A DNA stretch of 64,000 nt from Cobetia sp. L2A1 (GCF_009796845.1 NZ_CP047025.1:2852001-2916000), one strand, 5' to 3'. Shown: positions 36,930-49,148, counted from the first letter of the stretch. The notes: generated by a model from the letters alone, not told the origin. Numbers and translations: made by a program.

Positions 36930-38320
36930 GGCATCATTATCGGCGCTATCTACGTCCACTGACACGCTCACCGCGCGGCCCGATCATTCACCTGTCACCA
37001 CCAGAAATACTGCTCGGTGGCTTTCTTGGCTTGAGCCTGCTTGGCGCCTGCCTGCTCAAGCTACCTGGCATGCACCATGAAGGCCTGAGCTGGCTGTCAG
37101 CACTGTTCACCGCAACATCGGCAGTCACGGTGACAGGACTGTCCGTCACGCCCCTCAGCGAATTCACTGTCTATGGTCAGGCAGTCGTGATGGTATTGAT
37201 CCAGCTGGGCGGCCTTGGCTTCATGACACTGGCCGCTCTTTCGCTGATCATGCTGGGACAGCGATTGCCGATGCATCAAACCAGTCTGGTCCGCGAAGCA
37301 CTGAACCGGAGCAGCTCTCGCGAAATTGGCCGTCTGCTCAAGATGATTACCGTTTTCGCACTGACACTCGAGCTTGTCGGGGCATTGCTGCTGGCCATTG
37401 ATTGGGTGCCACGTCATGGCTGGTATCAAGGCTTGTGGCTGAGCCTCTTCCACTCCATATCGTCGTTCAACAATGCTGGCTTCACCTTATGGCCAGACAG
37501 CTTGATTCGCGATGCCGCCAATCCTTTGGTGACTGGCGTGATCAGCGTGCTGTTCATGACCGGTGGCATTGGCTTTGCCGTCATTGGAGAGCTCCGCGAG
37601 CGACGCCGCGAATATGGTTGGCGTGTACTCCTTCAGCCATCTCGCTTCTCAGTGCAGACACGGCTAATTCTCGAGGCCACTGTCATACTTAACCTGTTAA
37701 GTCTGGTGGTGATTCTGGCACTGGAATGGCGAAACCCCGGCACACTGGGCGGGATGGCCACTCAGGGCGAACGCATACTGGCCGCCGCCTTCACTGCGGT
37801 CACGCCACGCACTGCGGGATTCAGCGTCATTGACACCTCTGCGATGACTCACGCCAGCACGCTATGGACCATGGCATTGATGTTCATCGGCGGCGGCAGC
37901 GGCTCAACGGCCAGCGGCATCAAGCTGACGACCTTCGTGGTACTGCTGCTGACCACTCGCTCCTTCTTGCGCCGAGAAGCGTCCCCCTCATTGCATGGCC
38001 GACGTATTGGTGATGAGACCATCTTCAAGGCGATCTCCGTGGCGCTGGCCGCCCTGCTACTGATTTTCACCATGCTGTTTGCGCTGACCATCACTGATCC
38101 AGACCACGACTTTCTGACACTCGCCTTCGAGATAGTCTCTGCCTTTGGCACCGTGGGCCTGAGTCGGGGCCTGACACCAGAGCTTTCGGCGCCCGGGCAG
38201 CTGATCATCATCATCACCATGTTGCTAGGGCGTACCGGCCCGCTGGCACTGGGCTATCTATTGGCGACACGCAAGCATCATGGCATCAACTATGCTCGCA
38301 CAGAGCTTTCCATTGGCTGA
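36926..38320 (+). CDS. ktrB: Potassium channel-like subunit KtrB (TrkH/Ktr family)
   Basis: 464 residues with four pore repeats. The selectivity-filter glycines appear in SAVTVTGLSV (near 68), FNNAGFT (near 180), TPRTAGF (near 295) and SAFGTVGLS (near 408). It moves potassium, coupled to sodium in this family, which suits a marine or halophilic cell. GTG start overlapping the ktrA stop (GTGA). Ends at a terminator shared with ihfA. Confidence 0.92.
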   Translation: MRHHYRRYLRPLTRSPRGPIIHLSPPEILLGGFLGLSLLGACLLKLPGMHHEGLSWLSALFTATSAVTVTGLSVTPLSEFTVYGQAVVMVLIQLGGLGFMTLAALSLIMLGQRLPMHQTSLVREALNRSSSREIGRLLKMITVFALTLELVGALLLAIDWVPRHGWYQGLWLSLFHSISSFNNAGFTLWPDSLIRDAANPLVTGVISVLFMTGGIGFAVIGELRERRREYGWRVLLQPSRFSVQTRLILEATVILNLLSLVVILALEWRNPGTLGGMATQGERILAAAFTAVTPRTAGFSVIDTSAMTHASTLWTMALMFIGGGSGSTASGIKLTTFVVLLLTTRSFLRREASPSLHGRRIGDETIFKAISVALAALLLIFTMLFALTITDPDHDFLTLAFEIVSAFGTVGLSRGLTPELSAPGQLIIIITMLLGRTGPLALGYLLATRKHHGINYARTELSIG

Positions 38321-38439
38321 TGGCTATCACCGGGAGGCTTCAGGGATACCAGGTATCGTATCTACAATGCTCTGCATCACTCTCTACAACAGCCCCCGAG
38401 ATAGCGCTGAAACAACACGGCAGCATACCTTGAAACGAC

Positions 38440-38470
38440 AAAAGCCCTGACGCAATGCGCCAGGGCTTTT
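38440..38470. terminator. Bidirectional terminator between ktrB and ihfA
   Basis: AAAAGCCCTG and CAGGGCTTTT arms with an inner GCG/CGC pairing. T-runs on both strands end the ktrAB (plus) and thrS-ihfA (minus) transcripts. Confidence 0.85.
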
Positions 38471-38531
38471 GAATGCTATAAGCCGACAGAATCTGTCACC
38501 GTGAAGCGGCAAGCAGATCTAGTCAACGATT

Positions 38532-38900
38532 CTAATGATCATCATCATCGTGATCATCATGCTCGTCGTGATCGTCATGCTCTTCAAGGCGCTGATGCGT
38601 ATGGCCTTCGCCGTCGTACTCATCCACACGAGCCTTGAGCTTCTGGCCAGGGCGGAAGGTCACCACGCGACGCGCAGAGATCGGAATCTCTTCGCCGGTC
38701 TTAGGGTTACGCCCAGGACGCTCACGCTTGTCACGCAGGTCAAAGTTGCCAAATCCGGACAGCTTCACCTGTTCGTTCTCACGCAGACAGCCGCGAATCT
38801 CATCGAAGAAGACTTCTACCATCGATTTGGCTTCACGCTTGGACATGCCAAGATCTGCATGCAGATGCTCGGCGAGTTCCGCCTTGGTCAACGCTCCCAT
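38532..38900 (-). CDS. ihfA: Integration host factor subunit alpha with Asp/His-rich tail
   Basis: 122 residues, against about 99 in E. coli. The IHF-alpha core is complete ([13 protein letters not shown] start, [24 protein letters not shown] region near 48-70). After KLKARV a 30-residue extension holds seven His and sixteen Asp/Glu, ending DDHDDDDH. The tail may bind divalent metal or act as an acidic DNA mimic; neither is shown. The ATG at 38900 has GAGGGAG upstream; the frame opens at 38930. Last gene of the pheST operon, 26 bp after pheT. Confidence 0.93.
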   Translation of the reverse strand: MGALTKAELAEHLHADLGMSKREAKSMVEVFFDEIRGCLRENEQVKLSGFGNFDLRDKRERPGRNPKTGEEIPISARRVVTFRPGQKLKARVDEYDGEGHTHQRLEEHDDHDEHDDHDDDDH

Positions 38901-38926
38901 GTCCGCTCCCTCGTTCAAGTGGCGAC

Positions 38927-41311
38927 TCATGCTCTCAGCGCCGCCCCGAAGCGTGTATGGCCATCGGTGACGATCGCATCGACTAACTGATTGATTTCAT
39001 CATCATTGAGCGTGCGCGAAGGATGCTGCCAGGTCAAGCCCAGAGCGAGCGACTTGTGACCATCGGCTACCCCCTGGCCCTGATAAACATCAAATAGACG
39101 CAGATCAGTCAGCCATTCTCCGGCCTGAGCCCGGATAGCATCGAGCAATGACTGTACATGCACGCTCTCTTTTACCACAAACGCCAGGTCACGACGCACT
39201 TCCGGGTACTTCGACAGCGCCGCGAAACGCGGTAGACGTCCGGCACAGGCAGCGGCGAGTGTCATCTCGAAGACGAACACCTCAACCTTCAGACCCAGCT
39301 CCGCACGAGTAGCGGGATGCAGTGCACCCATCCAGCCGACCGGTTCGCCATTCAGTAGCAAACGAGCACTTTGCCCCGGATGTAGCGCAGGATGCTCAGC
39401 AGCCTCAAAGCGCCATGCGTCAAGATTGCCACCCAGCGCCAGCAGTGCTTCGACATCGCCCTTGAGATCAAAGAAATCGACCTTTTCGCGACCGCCATTC
39501 CAGCCCTCCGGCACGCGCGTACCACTGATCAGACCACCCACCATCGGAATCTGGTCGAGCGTATCCAGCTCACCACGAAATACCAGGCCTGTCTCGAACA
39601 AGCGCACGCGCGACTGCTGACGATTCAGGTTGTGGCTAAGCGCCTTGACCAGTCCCGGCCACAGCGAGCTGCGCATGACAGCCATATCACTGGAAATCGG
39701 GTTCGCCAGTGACGGTGCCACACCCTCTGGGTCCAGTGCTTTCTGCTGCTCCGGCGCCACAAAGCTGTAGCTGATCGCTTCCTGATACCCACGCGCGACC
39801 AGCTGACGACGCAGACTCGTCAGCGGCTGTGTCGCCTCGTGAGAAACCGCAGGCGTCAAACGTGCATTGGGGCGACTGACGGGCAGGTTGTTATACCCGT
39901 GAATACGCGCCAGCTCTTCGATCAGATCAGCTTCGATACTGACGTCAAAACGCCAGCTCGGCACCGTGACCTGCCAGTGACCTTCGCCATTGGCAGTCAG
40001 CTGCATACCTAGACGTTCAAGAATCTCGACAATCTCGTCATTCGGTAGCGCCATGCCCAACGTACGCTCGACACTGGCAGCACTCAGGCTCACTACCGCA
40101 GCCTTGGGCAGCTCCGCGTCGCTGGCGACTTCGATGACCGGACCCGGCTGGCCACCGGCAATCTCGATCAACAAAGCAGTCGCGCGCTCAATGGCGTCAC
40201 GCTGCAACTGGGCATCAACACCACGCTCGAAACGGTGCGAACTGTCAGTATGCAAGCCATAGCTACGAGCCTTGCCGGCAATCGTCAGCGGAGCAAAGAA
40301 GGCAGCTTCGAAGAAGATATCCTGAGTATCAGCACTCACACCGCTACCCTTGCCACCCATCACGCCCGCAATGGCCAACGGGCCATTCTCATCAGCGATG
40401 ACCAGGGTATCGTTACGTAGGGCGATCTCCTGGCCATCGAGCAGCGTCAGCGGCTCCTCGGCTTTTGCCATGCGTACGTCGATGCCACCGTTCAGGCAGG
40501 CCAGATCGAAGGCATGCATCGGTTGACCGAGTTCAAGCAGCACATAATTGGTGATATCGACCACTGGATCGATGCTGCGAATGCCGCTGCGGCGTAAACG
40601 CTCTTCCAGCCACAGAGGAGACGTCGCGGCCACATTGACGCCACGGACCACACGACCCAGGTAGCGCGGGCAACCCTGCGGCGCACTAACGGCCACAGGG
40701 AAGGTATCATCGATGACAGCTGTCACCGGTGCGATGGTCGGCGCCGTCACGGCAAGGCGATTGAGCACAGCGACCTCGCGCGCCAGTCCCTTGACGCTCA
40801 AGCAATCGCCACGATTGGGCGTCAGATCGACCTCGATAGCATTGTCATCGAGATTCAACCACTCACGTGCGTCATGACCGATAGGCGCATCTGCCGGCAG
40901 CACCATGATGCCGTCAGAGGCATCATCTTCAAGGCCTAGTTCGGAGGCGCCGCAGATCATGCCGCGGGATTCGACACCACGCAGCTTGGCCTTGCGAATC
41001 TTGAAGTCGCCCGGCAGCTTCGCACCGACACGTGCGAAAAACACCTTCTGGCCTATGGCGACGTTTGGCGCGCCACAGACGACCTGCACCAGATCGGCGG
41101 AACCATCATCGACCTGACAAACATTGAGGCGATCGGCCTCCGGATGCGACTGCTTGTCCTTGACCTCAGCCACGACGACACCAGAAAACTCACCAGCGAC
41201 TGGCTCGATACCATCAACTTCAAGACCGGCCATGGTGACCTGATCGGCCAGCTGCTGGGTGCTCAGTTCCGGCGACACCCACTCACGCAGCCACTGTTCG
41301 GAAAATTTCAT
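38927..41311 (-). CDS. pheT: Phenylalanine--tRNA ligase beta subunit
   Basis: 794 residues (E. coli 795). N-terminal tRNA-binding EMAP-like domain (40-150), B3/B4 editing domain (about 210-370), B5 domain (about 400-470), the class II core-like domain, and a C-terminal FDX-ACB anticodon-binding domain (700-794). It forms the alpha2-beta2 synthetase with PheS. AGGAC precedes the ATG. Between pheS and ihfA. Confidence 0.97.
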   Translation of the reverse strand: MKFSEQWLREWVSPELSTQQLADQVTMAGLEVDGIEPVAGEFSGVVVAEVKDKQSHPEADRLNVCQVDDGSADLVQVVCGAPNVAIGQKVFFARVGAKLPGDFKIRKAKLRGVESRGMICGASELGLEDDASDGIMVLPADAPIGHDAREWLNLDDNAIEVDLTPNRGDCLSVKGLAREVAVLNRLAVTAPTIAPVTAVIDDTFPVAVSAPQGCPRYLGRVVRGVNVAATSPLWLEERLRRSGIRSIDPVVDITNYVLLELGQPMHAFDLACLNGGIDVRMAKAEEPLTLLDGQEIALRNDTLVIADENGPLAIAGVMGGKGSGVSADTQDIFFEAAFFAPLTIAGKARSYGLHTDSSHRFERGVDAQLQRDAIERATALLIEIAGGQPGPVIEVASDAELPKAAVVSLSAASVERTLGMALPNDEIVEILERLGMQLTANGEGHWQVTVPSWRFDVSIEADLIEELARIHGYNNLPVSRPNARLTPAVSHEATQPLTSLRRQLVARGYQEAISYSFVAPEQQKALDPEGVAPSLANPISSDMAVMRSSLWPGLVKALSHNLNRQQSRVRLFETGLVFRGELDTLDQIPMVGGLISGTRVPEGWNGGREKVDFFDLKGDVEALLALGGNLDAWRFEAAEHPALHPGQSARLLLNGEPVGWMGALHPATRAELGLKVEVFVFEMTLAAACAGRLPRFAALSKYPEVRRDLAFVVKESVHVQSLLDAIRAQAGEWLTDLRLFDVYQGQGVADGHKSLALGLTWQHPSRTLNDDEINQLVDAIVTDGHTRFGAALRA

Positions 41312-41367
41312 CTTGCTGTCCTGTTCCGTAAGTTCACGCCGTCACGGCGCGATACGTGAATGAGTGC

Positions 41368-42758
<1,391 letters not shown>

Positions 42759-43109
42759 TTAGGCAGCTTTTGCTTTCTCAACGATAGCAGCAAAGGCAGC
42801 TTTTTCGTGAACCGCGATATCGGCGAGGACCTTACGGTCGATCTCGATATTGGCCTTTTTCAGGCCAGCAATGAAGCGGCTGTAAGACATGCCATTGATG
42901 CGGGCCGCAGCGTTGATACGCGCGATCCACAGAGCACGGAACTGACGCTTACGGACACGACGGTCACGATAAGCATACTGGCCGGCCTTGATGACAGCTT
43001 GCTTGGCTACGCGGAAGACGCGTGAACGCGCTCCGTAATAACCTTTAGCCTGCTTCATGATCTTCTTGTGACGGCGACGTGCGACGACGCCACGCTTGAC
43101 GCGGGACAT
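42759..43109 (-). CDS. rplT: 50S ribosomal protein L20
   Basis: 116 residues, highly basic. Required early in large-subunit assembly and, in E. coli, a repressor of rpmI-rplT translation. The [17 protein letters not shown]-terminus and [18 protein letters not shown] segment are typical. AGGAG precedes the ATG; 45 bp follow rpmI. Confidence 0.98.
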   Translation of the reverse strand: MSRVKRGVVARRRHKKIMKQAKGYYGARSRVFRVAKQAVIKAGQYAYRDRRVRKRQFRALWIARINAAARINGMSYSRFIAGLKKANIEIDRKVLADIAVHEKAAFAAIVEKAKAA

Positions 43110-43154
43110 AGCGTACTCCTGATATTAAGAAAGGTAGACCGAGGTAAGGACGGC

Positions 43155-43349
43155 TTACAGGTTCGGCAGCATACGGCGGATGAGCGCCTTGTCTGCAGCG
43201 TGAACCTGTTTCATGCCACGCAGCTGACGCTTACGCTTGGTCGACTTCTTGGTCAGGATGTGGCTACGGAAGGACTGCTTGTGCTTGAAGCCATTGGCAG
43301 TCTTCTTGAAGCGCTTGGCAGCGCCGCGGTTAGTCTTGATCTTCGGCAT
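43155..43349 (-). CDS. rpmI: 50S ribosomal protein L35
   Basis: 64 residues, the normal size. [14 protein letters not shown] start and [25 protein letters not shown] basic core. CGGAG precedes the ATG. Middle gene of infC-rpmI-rplT. Confidence 0.98.
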   Translation of the reverse strand: MPKIKTNRGAAKRFKKTANGFKHKQSFRSHILTKKSTKRKRQLRGMKQVHAADKALIRRMLPNL

Positions 43350-43451
43350 GAGTTTTAACTCCGCTCGGTTTCTTGAGAAAATCCAAGGCCGACAAAGACA
43401 GAATCACGCCCGCAGGCGTGACCCTGAAATGTCCGTTTTACTGCCTATGGA

Positions 43452-43991
43452 TCACTTCTTTTTCGGCGCGAGAATCATGATCATCTGACGGCCTTCCATT
43501 TTCGGGAAGGACTCGACGACCACAAGCTCGCCAAGGTCGCCGGCGATTCGTTCCATCAGCTTGCGGCCGATGTCCTGATGCGCCATTTCACGACCACGGA
43601 AGCGCAAGGTTACCTTACCCTTGTCTCCGCCTTCGATGAAGCGAATCAGGTTACGCAGCTTGACCTGATAATCGCCTTCATCGGTACCAGGACGGAATTT
43701 GACTTCCTTGACCTGGATTTGCTTCTGCTTCTTCTTCTGCAGATTTTTCTGTTTCTTCTCATCGAAAAGAAACTTGCCGTAATCCATGATCTTACAGACG
43801 ATGGGGTCGGCATTAGAAATCTGGACGAGGTCAAGCCCTGCCTCTTCGGCCTTGGTGAGCGCTTCTTTGGTTGGCACTACGCCAACCTGCTCTCCATCTG
43901 CGTCGATGAGGCGGACTTCGTCCGCACGAATACGGTCATTGATGGGAGCCCGCTTTTCTTGGGGGCGTCCGCGCTGATTATTCCGCTTGAT
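43452..43991 (-). CDS. infC: Translation initiation factor IF-3
   Basis: About 179 residues if translation begins at an ATC codon at 43989-43991, which lies 8 nt after GGAG and gives the family length (E. coli 180). A conventional ATG exists only inside the gene (43877) and would remove much of the N-terminal domain ([17 protein letters not shown]). IF-3 rejects non-canonical starts, and a rare start codon on its own gene is the known basis of its autoregulation. It follows thrS by 34 bp. Confidence 0.93.
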   Translation of the reverse strand: MKRNNQRGRPQEKRAPINDRIRADEVRLIDADGEQVGVVPTKEALTKAEEAGLDLVQISNADPIVCKIMDYGKFLFDEKKQKNLQKKKQKQIQVKEVKFRPGTDEGDYQVKLRNLIRFIEGGDKGKVTLRFRGREMAHQDIGRKLMERIAGDLGELVVVESFPKMEGRQMIMILAPKKK

Positions 43992-44025
43992 CGTTGCGTC
44001 TCCGTTTGGCTGAAAATCATTACTG

Positions 44026-45924
44026 TCAGACTCGTTCTTCCGTCAGGTGTTCCACGAATGCTGAAACACTCATGGTACCGAGGTCTTCACCAGAACGAGT
44101 ACGGACAGCTACTGCGTCAGCTTCCACTTCCTTGTCGCCTACGACGATAAGGTAAGGGACCTTCTGCAGAGTATGCTCACGGATTTTAAAGCCGATCTTC
44201 TCGTTCCTCAAGTCTGCTTTGACACGGATGTCATGTTTCTCGAGGCGGGAGACCAGATCCTTGGCATATTCTGCCTGGGAATCCGTGATGTTAAGTATGA
44301 CGACCTGCTCCGGGGCGAGCCAAAATGGCATCGCGCCTGCGTAGTGCTCAATCAGTATACCGAGGAAGCGCTCAAAAGAGCCGAGGATCGCGCGGTGTAG
44401 CATAACCGGCGTGCGACGCTCTCCACTTTCATCGACAAACTGGGCACTGAGACGCTCAGGCAGATTGAAGTCCAGCTGTAGAGTACCACACTGCCAGACA
44501 CGATTCAGACAATCTCGTAGCGAGAATTCAATCTTTGGTCCATAGAAGGCGCCTTCACCCGGCTGAAGGTCCCACGGCAGGCCGGTAGCATCAAGGGCTG
44601 CCTGCAGCCCTGCTTCAGCCTTGTCCCATGCTTCCGGCTCGCCAATGTAGGATTCCGGACGAGTAGAGAGCTTCAGTTCAACGTCTTCGAATCCGAACTG
44701 ACGATAGACCTCGAGGGTCAAGCGAATGAAATCTTCTGCCTCAGCCTGCACCTGATTATCAGTGCAGAAGATGTGAGCATCATCCTGAGTAAAGCCACGC
44801 ACACGCATCAGGCCATGCAGAGAACCAGATGGCTCGTTACGGTGACAGGAGCCGAACTCGGCAAGACGCAGTGGCAGGTCACGGTAGCTTTTCAGGCCCT
44901 GATTGAAGACCTGCACGTGACACGGGCAGTTCATTGGCTTGATCGCGTACTCGCGCTTCTCGGATTCAGTGGTGAACATCAACTCATTGTAATGCCCCCA
45001 GTGTCCGGATTTTTTCCAAAGCGAAAGATCAACCACCTGCGGCGTCTTGATCTCCTGATAGCCATTGGCACGCTGGATACGACGCATGTACTGCTCGAGC
45101 ACCTGGTACATGGTCCACCCATTCGGGTGCCAGAACACCATGCCAGGGGCTTCTTCCTGCATGTGGAACAGGTCGAGCTTCTTGGCCAGCTTGCGATGAT
45201 CGCGCTTTTCAGCTTCTTCAAGACGCTTGGCATAGGCCTTCAGCTGCTTCTTGTCCGGCCATGCGGTGCCATAGATGCGCGTCAGCATCGGCTTGGTGGA
45301 ATCACCACGCCAGTAGGCACCCGCCAGCTTGAGCAGCTGGAAATGCTTGAGATGGCGGGTATTCGGCACGTGCGGGCCGCGGCACATGTCGGTGTATTCT
45401 TCATGGTGATACAGACGAATGGTATCGCCTTCGCCGATACCTTCGATGACTTCCTGCTTGTAGGGCTCATTACGCGCCTCGAACGCGGCGATGGCCTGAT
45501 CGCGGGACACGTATTCGCGCACTACATCATATTCGGTATCGATCAGCTGCTTCATGCGCTTCTCGATGGTCTCAAGATCTTCCGGCGTTACCGAGCGACC
45601 GAAATCGATATCGTAATAGAAACCATCGGTGATCACCGGACCAATGGCCATCTTGGCATCAGGGTAGAGCTGCTTGACGGCGTGACCAATCAAGTGGGCG
45701 CAGGAGTGACGAATCACCTCCAGACCTTCCGCATCACGCGCCGTAAGAATGGCAACGTTGGCGTCTTCGGTGATCATGTCGGCGGCGTCGACTTCGACTC
45801 CATTGATCTTGCCAGCGACACAGGCCTTGGCCAGACCAGGACCGATGGACTCGGCCAGCTGCATCACGGAAATCGGAGTATCGAAGGTACGCTGGCTGCC
45901 GTCAGGCAGAGTAACGATAGGCAT
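44026..45924 (-). CDS. thrS: Threonine--tRNA ligase
   Basis: 632 residues. N-terminal TGS domain (1-62), editing domain with [10 protein letters not shown] near 73, class II core with [10 protein letters not shown] (zinc-binding Cys) near 330 and [17 protein letters not shown] (motif 2) near 365, and C-terminal anticodon-binding domain (535-632). Charges tRNA-Thr. The ATG at 45924 has AAGGA; the frame opens at 45960. First gene of the thrS-infC-rpmI-rplT-pheST-ihfA block. Confidence 0.97.
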   Translation of the reverse strand: MPIVTLPDGSQRTFDTPISVMQLAESIGPGLAKACVAGKINGVEVDAADMITEDANVAILTARDAEGLEVIRHSCAHLIGHAVKQLYPDAKMAIGPVITDGFYYDIDFGRSVTPEDLETIEKRMKQLIDTEYDVVREYVSRDQAIAAFEARNEPYKQEVIEGIGEGDTIRLYHHEEYTDMCRGPHVPNTRHLKHFQLLKLAGAYWRGDSTKPMLTRIYGTAWPDKKQLKAYAKRLEEAEKRDHRKLAKKLDLFHMQEEAPGMVFWHPNGWTMYQVLEQYMRRIQRANGYQEIKTPQVVDLSLWKKSGHWGHYNELMFTTESEKREYAIKPMNCPCHVQVFNQGLKSYRDLPLRLAEFGSCHRNEPSGSLHGLMRVRGFTQDDAHIFCTDNQVQAEAEDFIRLTLEVYRQFGFEDVELKLSTRPESYIGEPEAWDKAEAGLQAALDATGLPWDLQPGEGAFYGPKIEFSLRDCLNRVWQCGTLQLDFNLPERLSAQFVDESGERRTPVMLHRAILGSFERFLGILIEHYAGAMPFWLAPEQVVILNITDSQAEYAKDLVSRLEKHDIRVKADLRNEKIGFKIREHTLQKVPYLIVVGDKEVEADAVAVRTRSGEDLGTMSVSAFVEHLTEERV

Positions 45925-46274
45925 GAAGAATTCCTTGCGTTCAGTGGTGGCCCTTACCAAGGGTCACGTGAAACGGGTGTTAGCCGAACGCCATCGGCGT
46001 CAGCTCGAAAAGGGTATGACACATCACGTGTCCTCAGCTCCCGCGGTCTCCGGCCTACAATGCCTGGAGAGTCAGTTCCCGCCGCTGCTGCAATAGCCAG
46101 AACCATTGCATTCAATGCGAGACTCGAGAGCCGTCTGGTCACGAACGTACTCGACCTTAGCAGCCCTTCAGAAAGTCGTAAAGGCACTGCTGACAGGCCA
46201 GTCTCCATCACTATGCATAAACGCAGACAGGGCGCCCGAAGGCGCCCTGTCTGTTTCAACATGCGACGTATGGC
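45925..46274. other. Intergenic region upstream of thrS
   Basis: About 350 bp holding the terminator of the OmpA-like gene and the thrS promoter region. No gene supported. Confidence 0.45.
46224..46253 (-). terminator. Terminator after the OmpA-like lipoprotein gene
   Basis: CAGACAGGGCGCC and its complement form a 13-bp stem around a 4-nt loop, 22 bp after the stop. The minus-strand T-tract is short (GCGTTTA). Confidence 0.75.
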
Positions 46275-47150
46275 TTACTTAACTTCGGCAAGCTCAACAC
46301 GACGGTTTTCTGCACGACCTGCAGCAGTATCGTTACCGGCAACAGGCTGTTCTTCGCCGTAGCCCATGGAGTCGATACGGCTAGAACCAACGCCTTCGGA
46401 AGCCAGGTAGGCCTTCACGGAATCAGCACGCTTCTGGGACAGCTGCTTGTTGTAGGCATCAGAACCTACTGAGTCAGTGTGACCTTCGACGCGAACGCGG
46501 ACGTTCTCGTTGGAGACCAGCTTCGCAGCAACACCGTTCAGCACTTTCTCGGCATTGGCAGTCAGCTTGGCGGAGTCAAACTCGAAGTTCACGTCACGCA
46601 GCACGAGATCGGCGACACAACCCAGAGCGTTGACCTTGGCACCGGCCGGAGTGTTCGGGCACTGGTCCTGGTAATCCGGCACGCCGTCACCGTCGGAATC
46701 GAGCGGGCAGCCTTTCGCATCAACAGTGACGCCGGCCGGAGTACCCGGGCACTGGTCTTGGTAGTCAGCAACGCCGTCACCGTCGGTGTCGAGCGGGCAG
46801 CCTTTCGCATCAACAGCAACGCCTGCCGGAGTACCCGGGCATTCGTCACGGTCGTTCGGCACGCCATCGCCATCGTCGTCCATGGACTTCGGAGCATCGT
46901 CAGCACACAGAAGTGCGCCGGCAGTCGCGCCGCCAACAGCACCCAGTGCAGCGCCAGTATCTTCATCTTTGTTGCCAGAGACGCCATAACCCAGGCCGCC
47001 ACCGATCAGGCCGCCGGCCAGACCGCAGACGAACGGCTGGCTGTACCAGGGCTTCTCAGCAGATGAAGACTGGGAAGCAGAGCTTGCGCAGCCAGACAGG
47101 CCAACAACCAATGCAGAACCCAGAATCAGGCCAGTCGTAGATCTTTTCAT
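46275..47150 (-). CDS. OmpA-family lipoprotein with thrombospondin type 3 repeats
   Basis: 291 residues. Signal peptide with lipobox LSGC (Cys21); a Gly-rich segment (45-80) resembling a glycine-zipper; three exact-length 30-residue type 3 repeats (91-180) with DxDGDG calcium-binding-type loops and CPxTPAG; and an OmpA/MotB peptidoglycan-binding domain (185-291) with NFEFDSAKL and the conserved GHTDSVG and RRVE motifs. Likely an outer-membrane lipoprotein that tethers the envelope to peptidoglycan. AAGGAG precedes the ATG and a promoter lies upstream. Confidence 0.9.
   Translation of the reverse strand: MKRSTTGLILGSALVVGLSGCASSASQSSSAEKPWYSQPFVCGLAGGLIGGGLGYGVSGNKDEDTGAALGAVGGATAGALLCADDAPKSMDDDGDGVPNDRDECPGTPAGVAVDAKGCPLDTDGDGVADYQDQCPGTPAGVTVDAKGCPLDSDGDGVPDYQDQCPNTPAGAKVNALGCVADLVLRDVNFEFDSAKLTANAEKVLNGVAAKLVSNENVRVRVEGHTDSVGSDAYNKQLSQKRADSVKAYLASEGVGSSRIDSMGYGEEQPVAGNDTAAGRAENRRVELAEVK
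46611..46880 (-). repeat. Three 90-bp tandem coding repeats
   Basis: Each encodes one 30-residue type 3 repeat. The units are very similar at the DNA level, with the CTTTCGCATCAACAGT-type block recurring, so copy number could change by recombination. Confidence 0.85.
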
Positions 47151-47208
47151 GTAAGACTCCTTCTTAACACAGCGCTATATGTAACGAGGGTGTTACGCAG
47201 CGGCTCCG

Positions 47209-47237
47209 AGTATAAGAGCCGAACTCGTCACGGTGAA
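47209..47237 (-). promoter_or_regulatory. Promoter of the OmpA-like lipoprotein gene
   Basis: On the minus strand, TTCACC, a 17-bp spacer and TATACT, about 55 bp before the ATG. Confidence 0.55.
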
Positions 47238-47430
47238 AGGAATTTTATGCGACATCATCCCTTAAGAAGAAAGCACATGTAGGTGCGTCCTTCCAGCTCT
47301 GATCGGGCCTTGTTCCCTTGAAAACAGTACCGATCCTTGTGCATACGTTGAAGGAAAACAGTGTTTTTTGCAACGTCGAAAAACTTTGACACTACCTGTA
47401 TCTTTATAGAGACGCTGTAAAAGGCCTGTT

Positions 47431-48585
47431 TCACTTGCTCCCAAGGTGCTGGCGAACCAGTCCCTCGAAGAGATCAACGCCGAGCGAGATAAGGGTATCA
47501 GGAAAATCATATTGCGGATGGTGCAACCCTGGTATTTCTTCACCAGCACCGAGCGTGAACATGGCTGCATGGCACTCGCGGCCTAGTACACCGACATCTT
47601 CGGACCATCGGTGAGCGTGAGAAAGTTCGACACAATCACGCCCCAATTGTGCAGCCACTTCGCGAATCACGGCATTTGCCTGCGGCGAATTCCAGGTCGC
47701 CTCGAAGGTATCGCACCAGTCGACATCAATGCCTAGCCGGTCTTCTTCTGCTTCGCTACGCGCAAGAAAAACGGCTGCTTCAGCGAGCGCTTTCATCATG
47801 TCATTGCTTTCGGTGCGCAGCGTTGCCATTACCTCGGCGTCCCCGGGAGATGTGCCAAACGCTACCTCTCCGAGACGCGCATGTATCAATGTGACCATCG
47901 CCAGCCCAGTTTCATCTGCAAACTGAAGCGGTAATCGTGACAACCCTTGCATGATTCGGCACATGGCCATCGCAGGACTGCGACCATTTTCAGGATGTGC
48001 TGCATGGGCACACAAACCGGAAAGTCGCACGATCATCCCTCGCGAGGCGCAAGTAAAGGCCTCGTCACGCACACTGACCTCCCCAAGAGGACGTCCAGGC
48101 AAGTTATGGCAGGAATAGAGATAATCTGGCTTTATGGACTGAAATGCGCTGGTTCGCACCACTGCTCGCGCGCCCTCACCGGTTTCTTCTGCAGGCTGGA
48201 ATAACAACACCACCTCACCCTGTGCGACGGGTGACTCAGCGAGGCGCTGTGCTACCCCCAGCAACCAGCTCATGTGTCCATCGTGGCCACACAGGTGCCC
48301 CACGTGCGGATGACATGACGACCAGTCCCCTCGCGGCACCTCATCAATGGGCAGGGCATCAAGTTCACAGCGCAGCATGATACGAGGGCCAGGCAAGACG
48401 CCGCGAAAGATAGCCGCCAGACCATGCCCACCAAGCCCGGTGACCACTTCAGCACCTGCCTCTTTCATCCAGCCAGCAATACAGGCCGCTGTCGCGGCTT
48501 CGTGGCCTGAAAGCTCCGGAGCGCGATGCAGTGCGTGACGCAGTTCAACCAGCGGAGTCCCCAGCAGAGGGAGTGTTATGTTCAT
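47431..48585 (-). CDS. M20-family amidohydrolase
   Basis: 384 residues, M20D subgroup (N-acyl-amino-acid amidohydrolases, hippurate hydrolase, IAA-amino-acid hydrolase relatives). Metal ligands sit in HLCGHDGHM near 95 (Cys and His), in the PAEETGEGA segment near 130 (Glu pair) and the HNLPG motif near 160; a dimerisation domain spans about 175-285. It removes acyl groups from amino-acid conjugates; substrate unknown. The ATG at 48585 has GAGG; the frame opens at 48618. Next to a DUF2489 gene in the same direction. Confidence 0.88.
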   Translation of the reverse strand: MNITLPLLGTPLVELRHALHRAPELSGHEAATAACIAGWMKEAGAEVVTGLGGHGLAAIFRGVLPGPRIMLRCELDALPIDEVPRGDWSSCHPHVGHLCGHDGHMSWLLGVAQRLAESPVAQGEVVLLFQPAEETGEGARAVVRTSAFQSIKPDYLYSCHNLPGRPLGEVSVRDEAFTCASRGMIVRLSGLCAHAAHPENGRSPAMAMCRIMQGLSRLPLQFADETGLAMVTLIHARLGEVAFGTSPGDAEVMATLRTESNDMMKALAEAAVFLARSEAEEDRLGIDVDWCDTFEATWNSPQANAVIREVAAQLGRDCVELSHAHRWSEDVGVLGRECHAAMFTLGAGEEIPGLHHPQYDFPDTLISLGVDLFEGLVRQHLGSK

Positions 48586-48635
48586 GATCGCCTCACAATG
48601 GTCAACAAGAGCGCACAAGGATTAGCCTCACACCA

Positions 48636-49148
48636 CTAGACGGCCCTGCCCAAGTCAGCAGGTACCACCGGCCGGTTGCGGCCCAGATAGTGCTGATGCC
48701 AAACATCCATATTCTCAAGCACACGATCAGCGGCCTGTTGAAGCGCCTCAGTGAGCGCTTCCTCAACGGCGATACGCTCGCGGTCCTCGGCAAGACGCTC
48801 ACGCGGACTCAGTGCCTTGCGAGCTGAATGAGTGTGCAGGTGCGCCACACGGCCATGCAGAATGCCGAAGGCAGACAACACTTCATCCTCGGCAAGCGTT
48901 GTATCGAGAATTTCGACCAGTACCTTGCAGCGAAGCCCCCCCTCGACCAGATCAACCTGCCCTGCTTGCATGGCACGTGCGATTGTCTCGAGACTCTCCA
49001 GGCAATTGGCCCGCGCTCGCGTAAGCTCTTCCTCACGTAAAGCTTCACGCTCCTTGACCTTGCGACGCAGCTTGAGGGCATACACAGCAAGGCTCACGAT
49101 GATGATGAGAGCGGTGACTATCAGAATGATGCTACTGATCAAGGACAT
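48636..49148 (-). CDS. DUF2489 family membrane-anchored protein
   Basis: 170 residues. One N-terminal membrane helix (2-24), then a charged helical domain with the pattern ESLETIARAMQAGQVDLVEG, which I match to DUF2489, a gammaproteobacterial family without known function. The N-out/N-in orientation is not determined. The ATG at 49148 has CAGGAG; an earlier in-frame start at 49205 is unlikely. About 50 bp before the amidohydrolase, so possibly cotranscribed. Confidence 0.75.
   Translation of the reverse strand: MSLISSIILIVTALIIIVSLAVYALKLRRKVKEREALREEELTRARANCLESLETIARAMQAGQVDLVEGGLRCKVLVEILDTTLAEDEVLSAFGILHGRVAHLHTHSARKALSPRERLAEDRERIAVEEALTEALQQAADRVLENMDVWHQHYLGRNRPVVPADLGRAV

Noticed and set aside
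44773..46362. 529-codon plus-strand ORF
   Set aside because: It lies wholly antisense to thrS and the start of the OmpA-like gene, with no recognisable domain; thrS itself is unmistakable.
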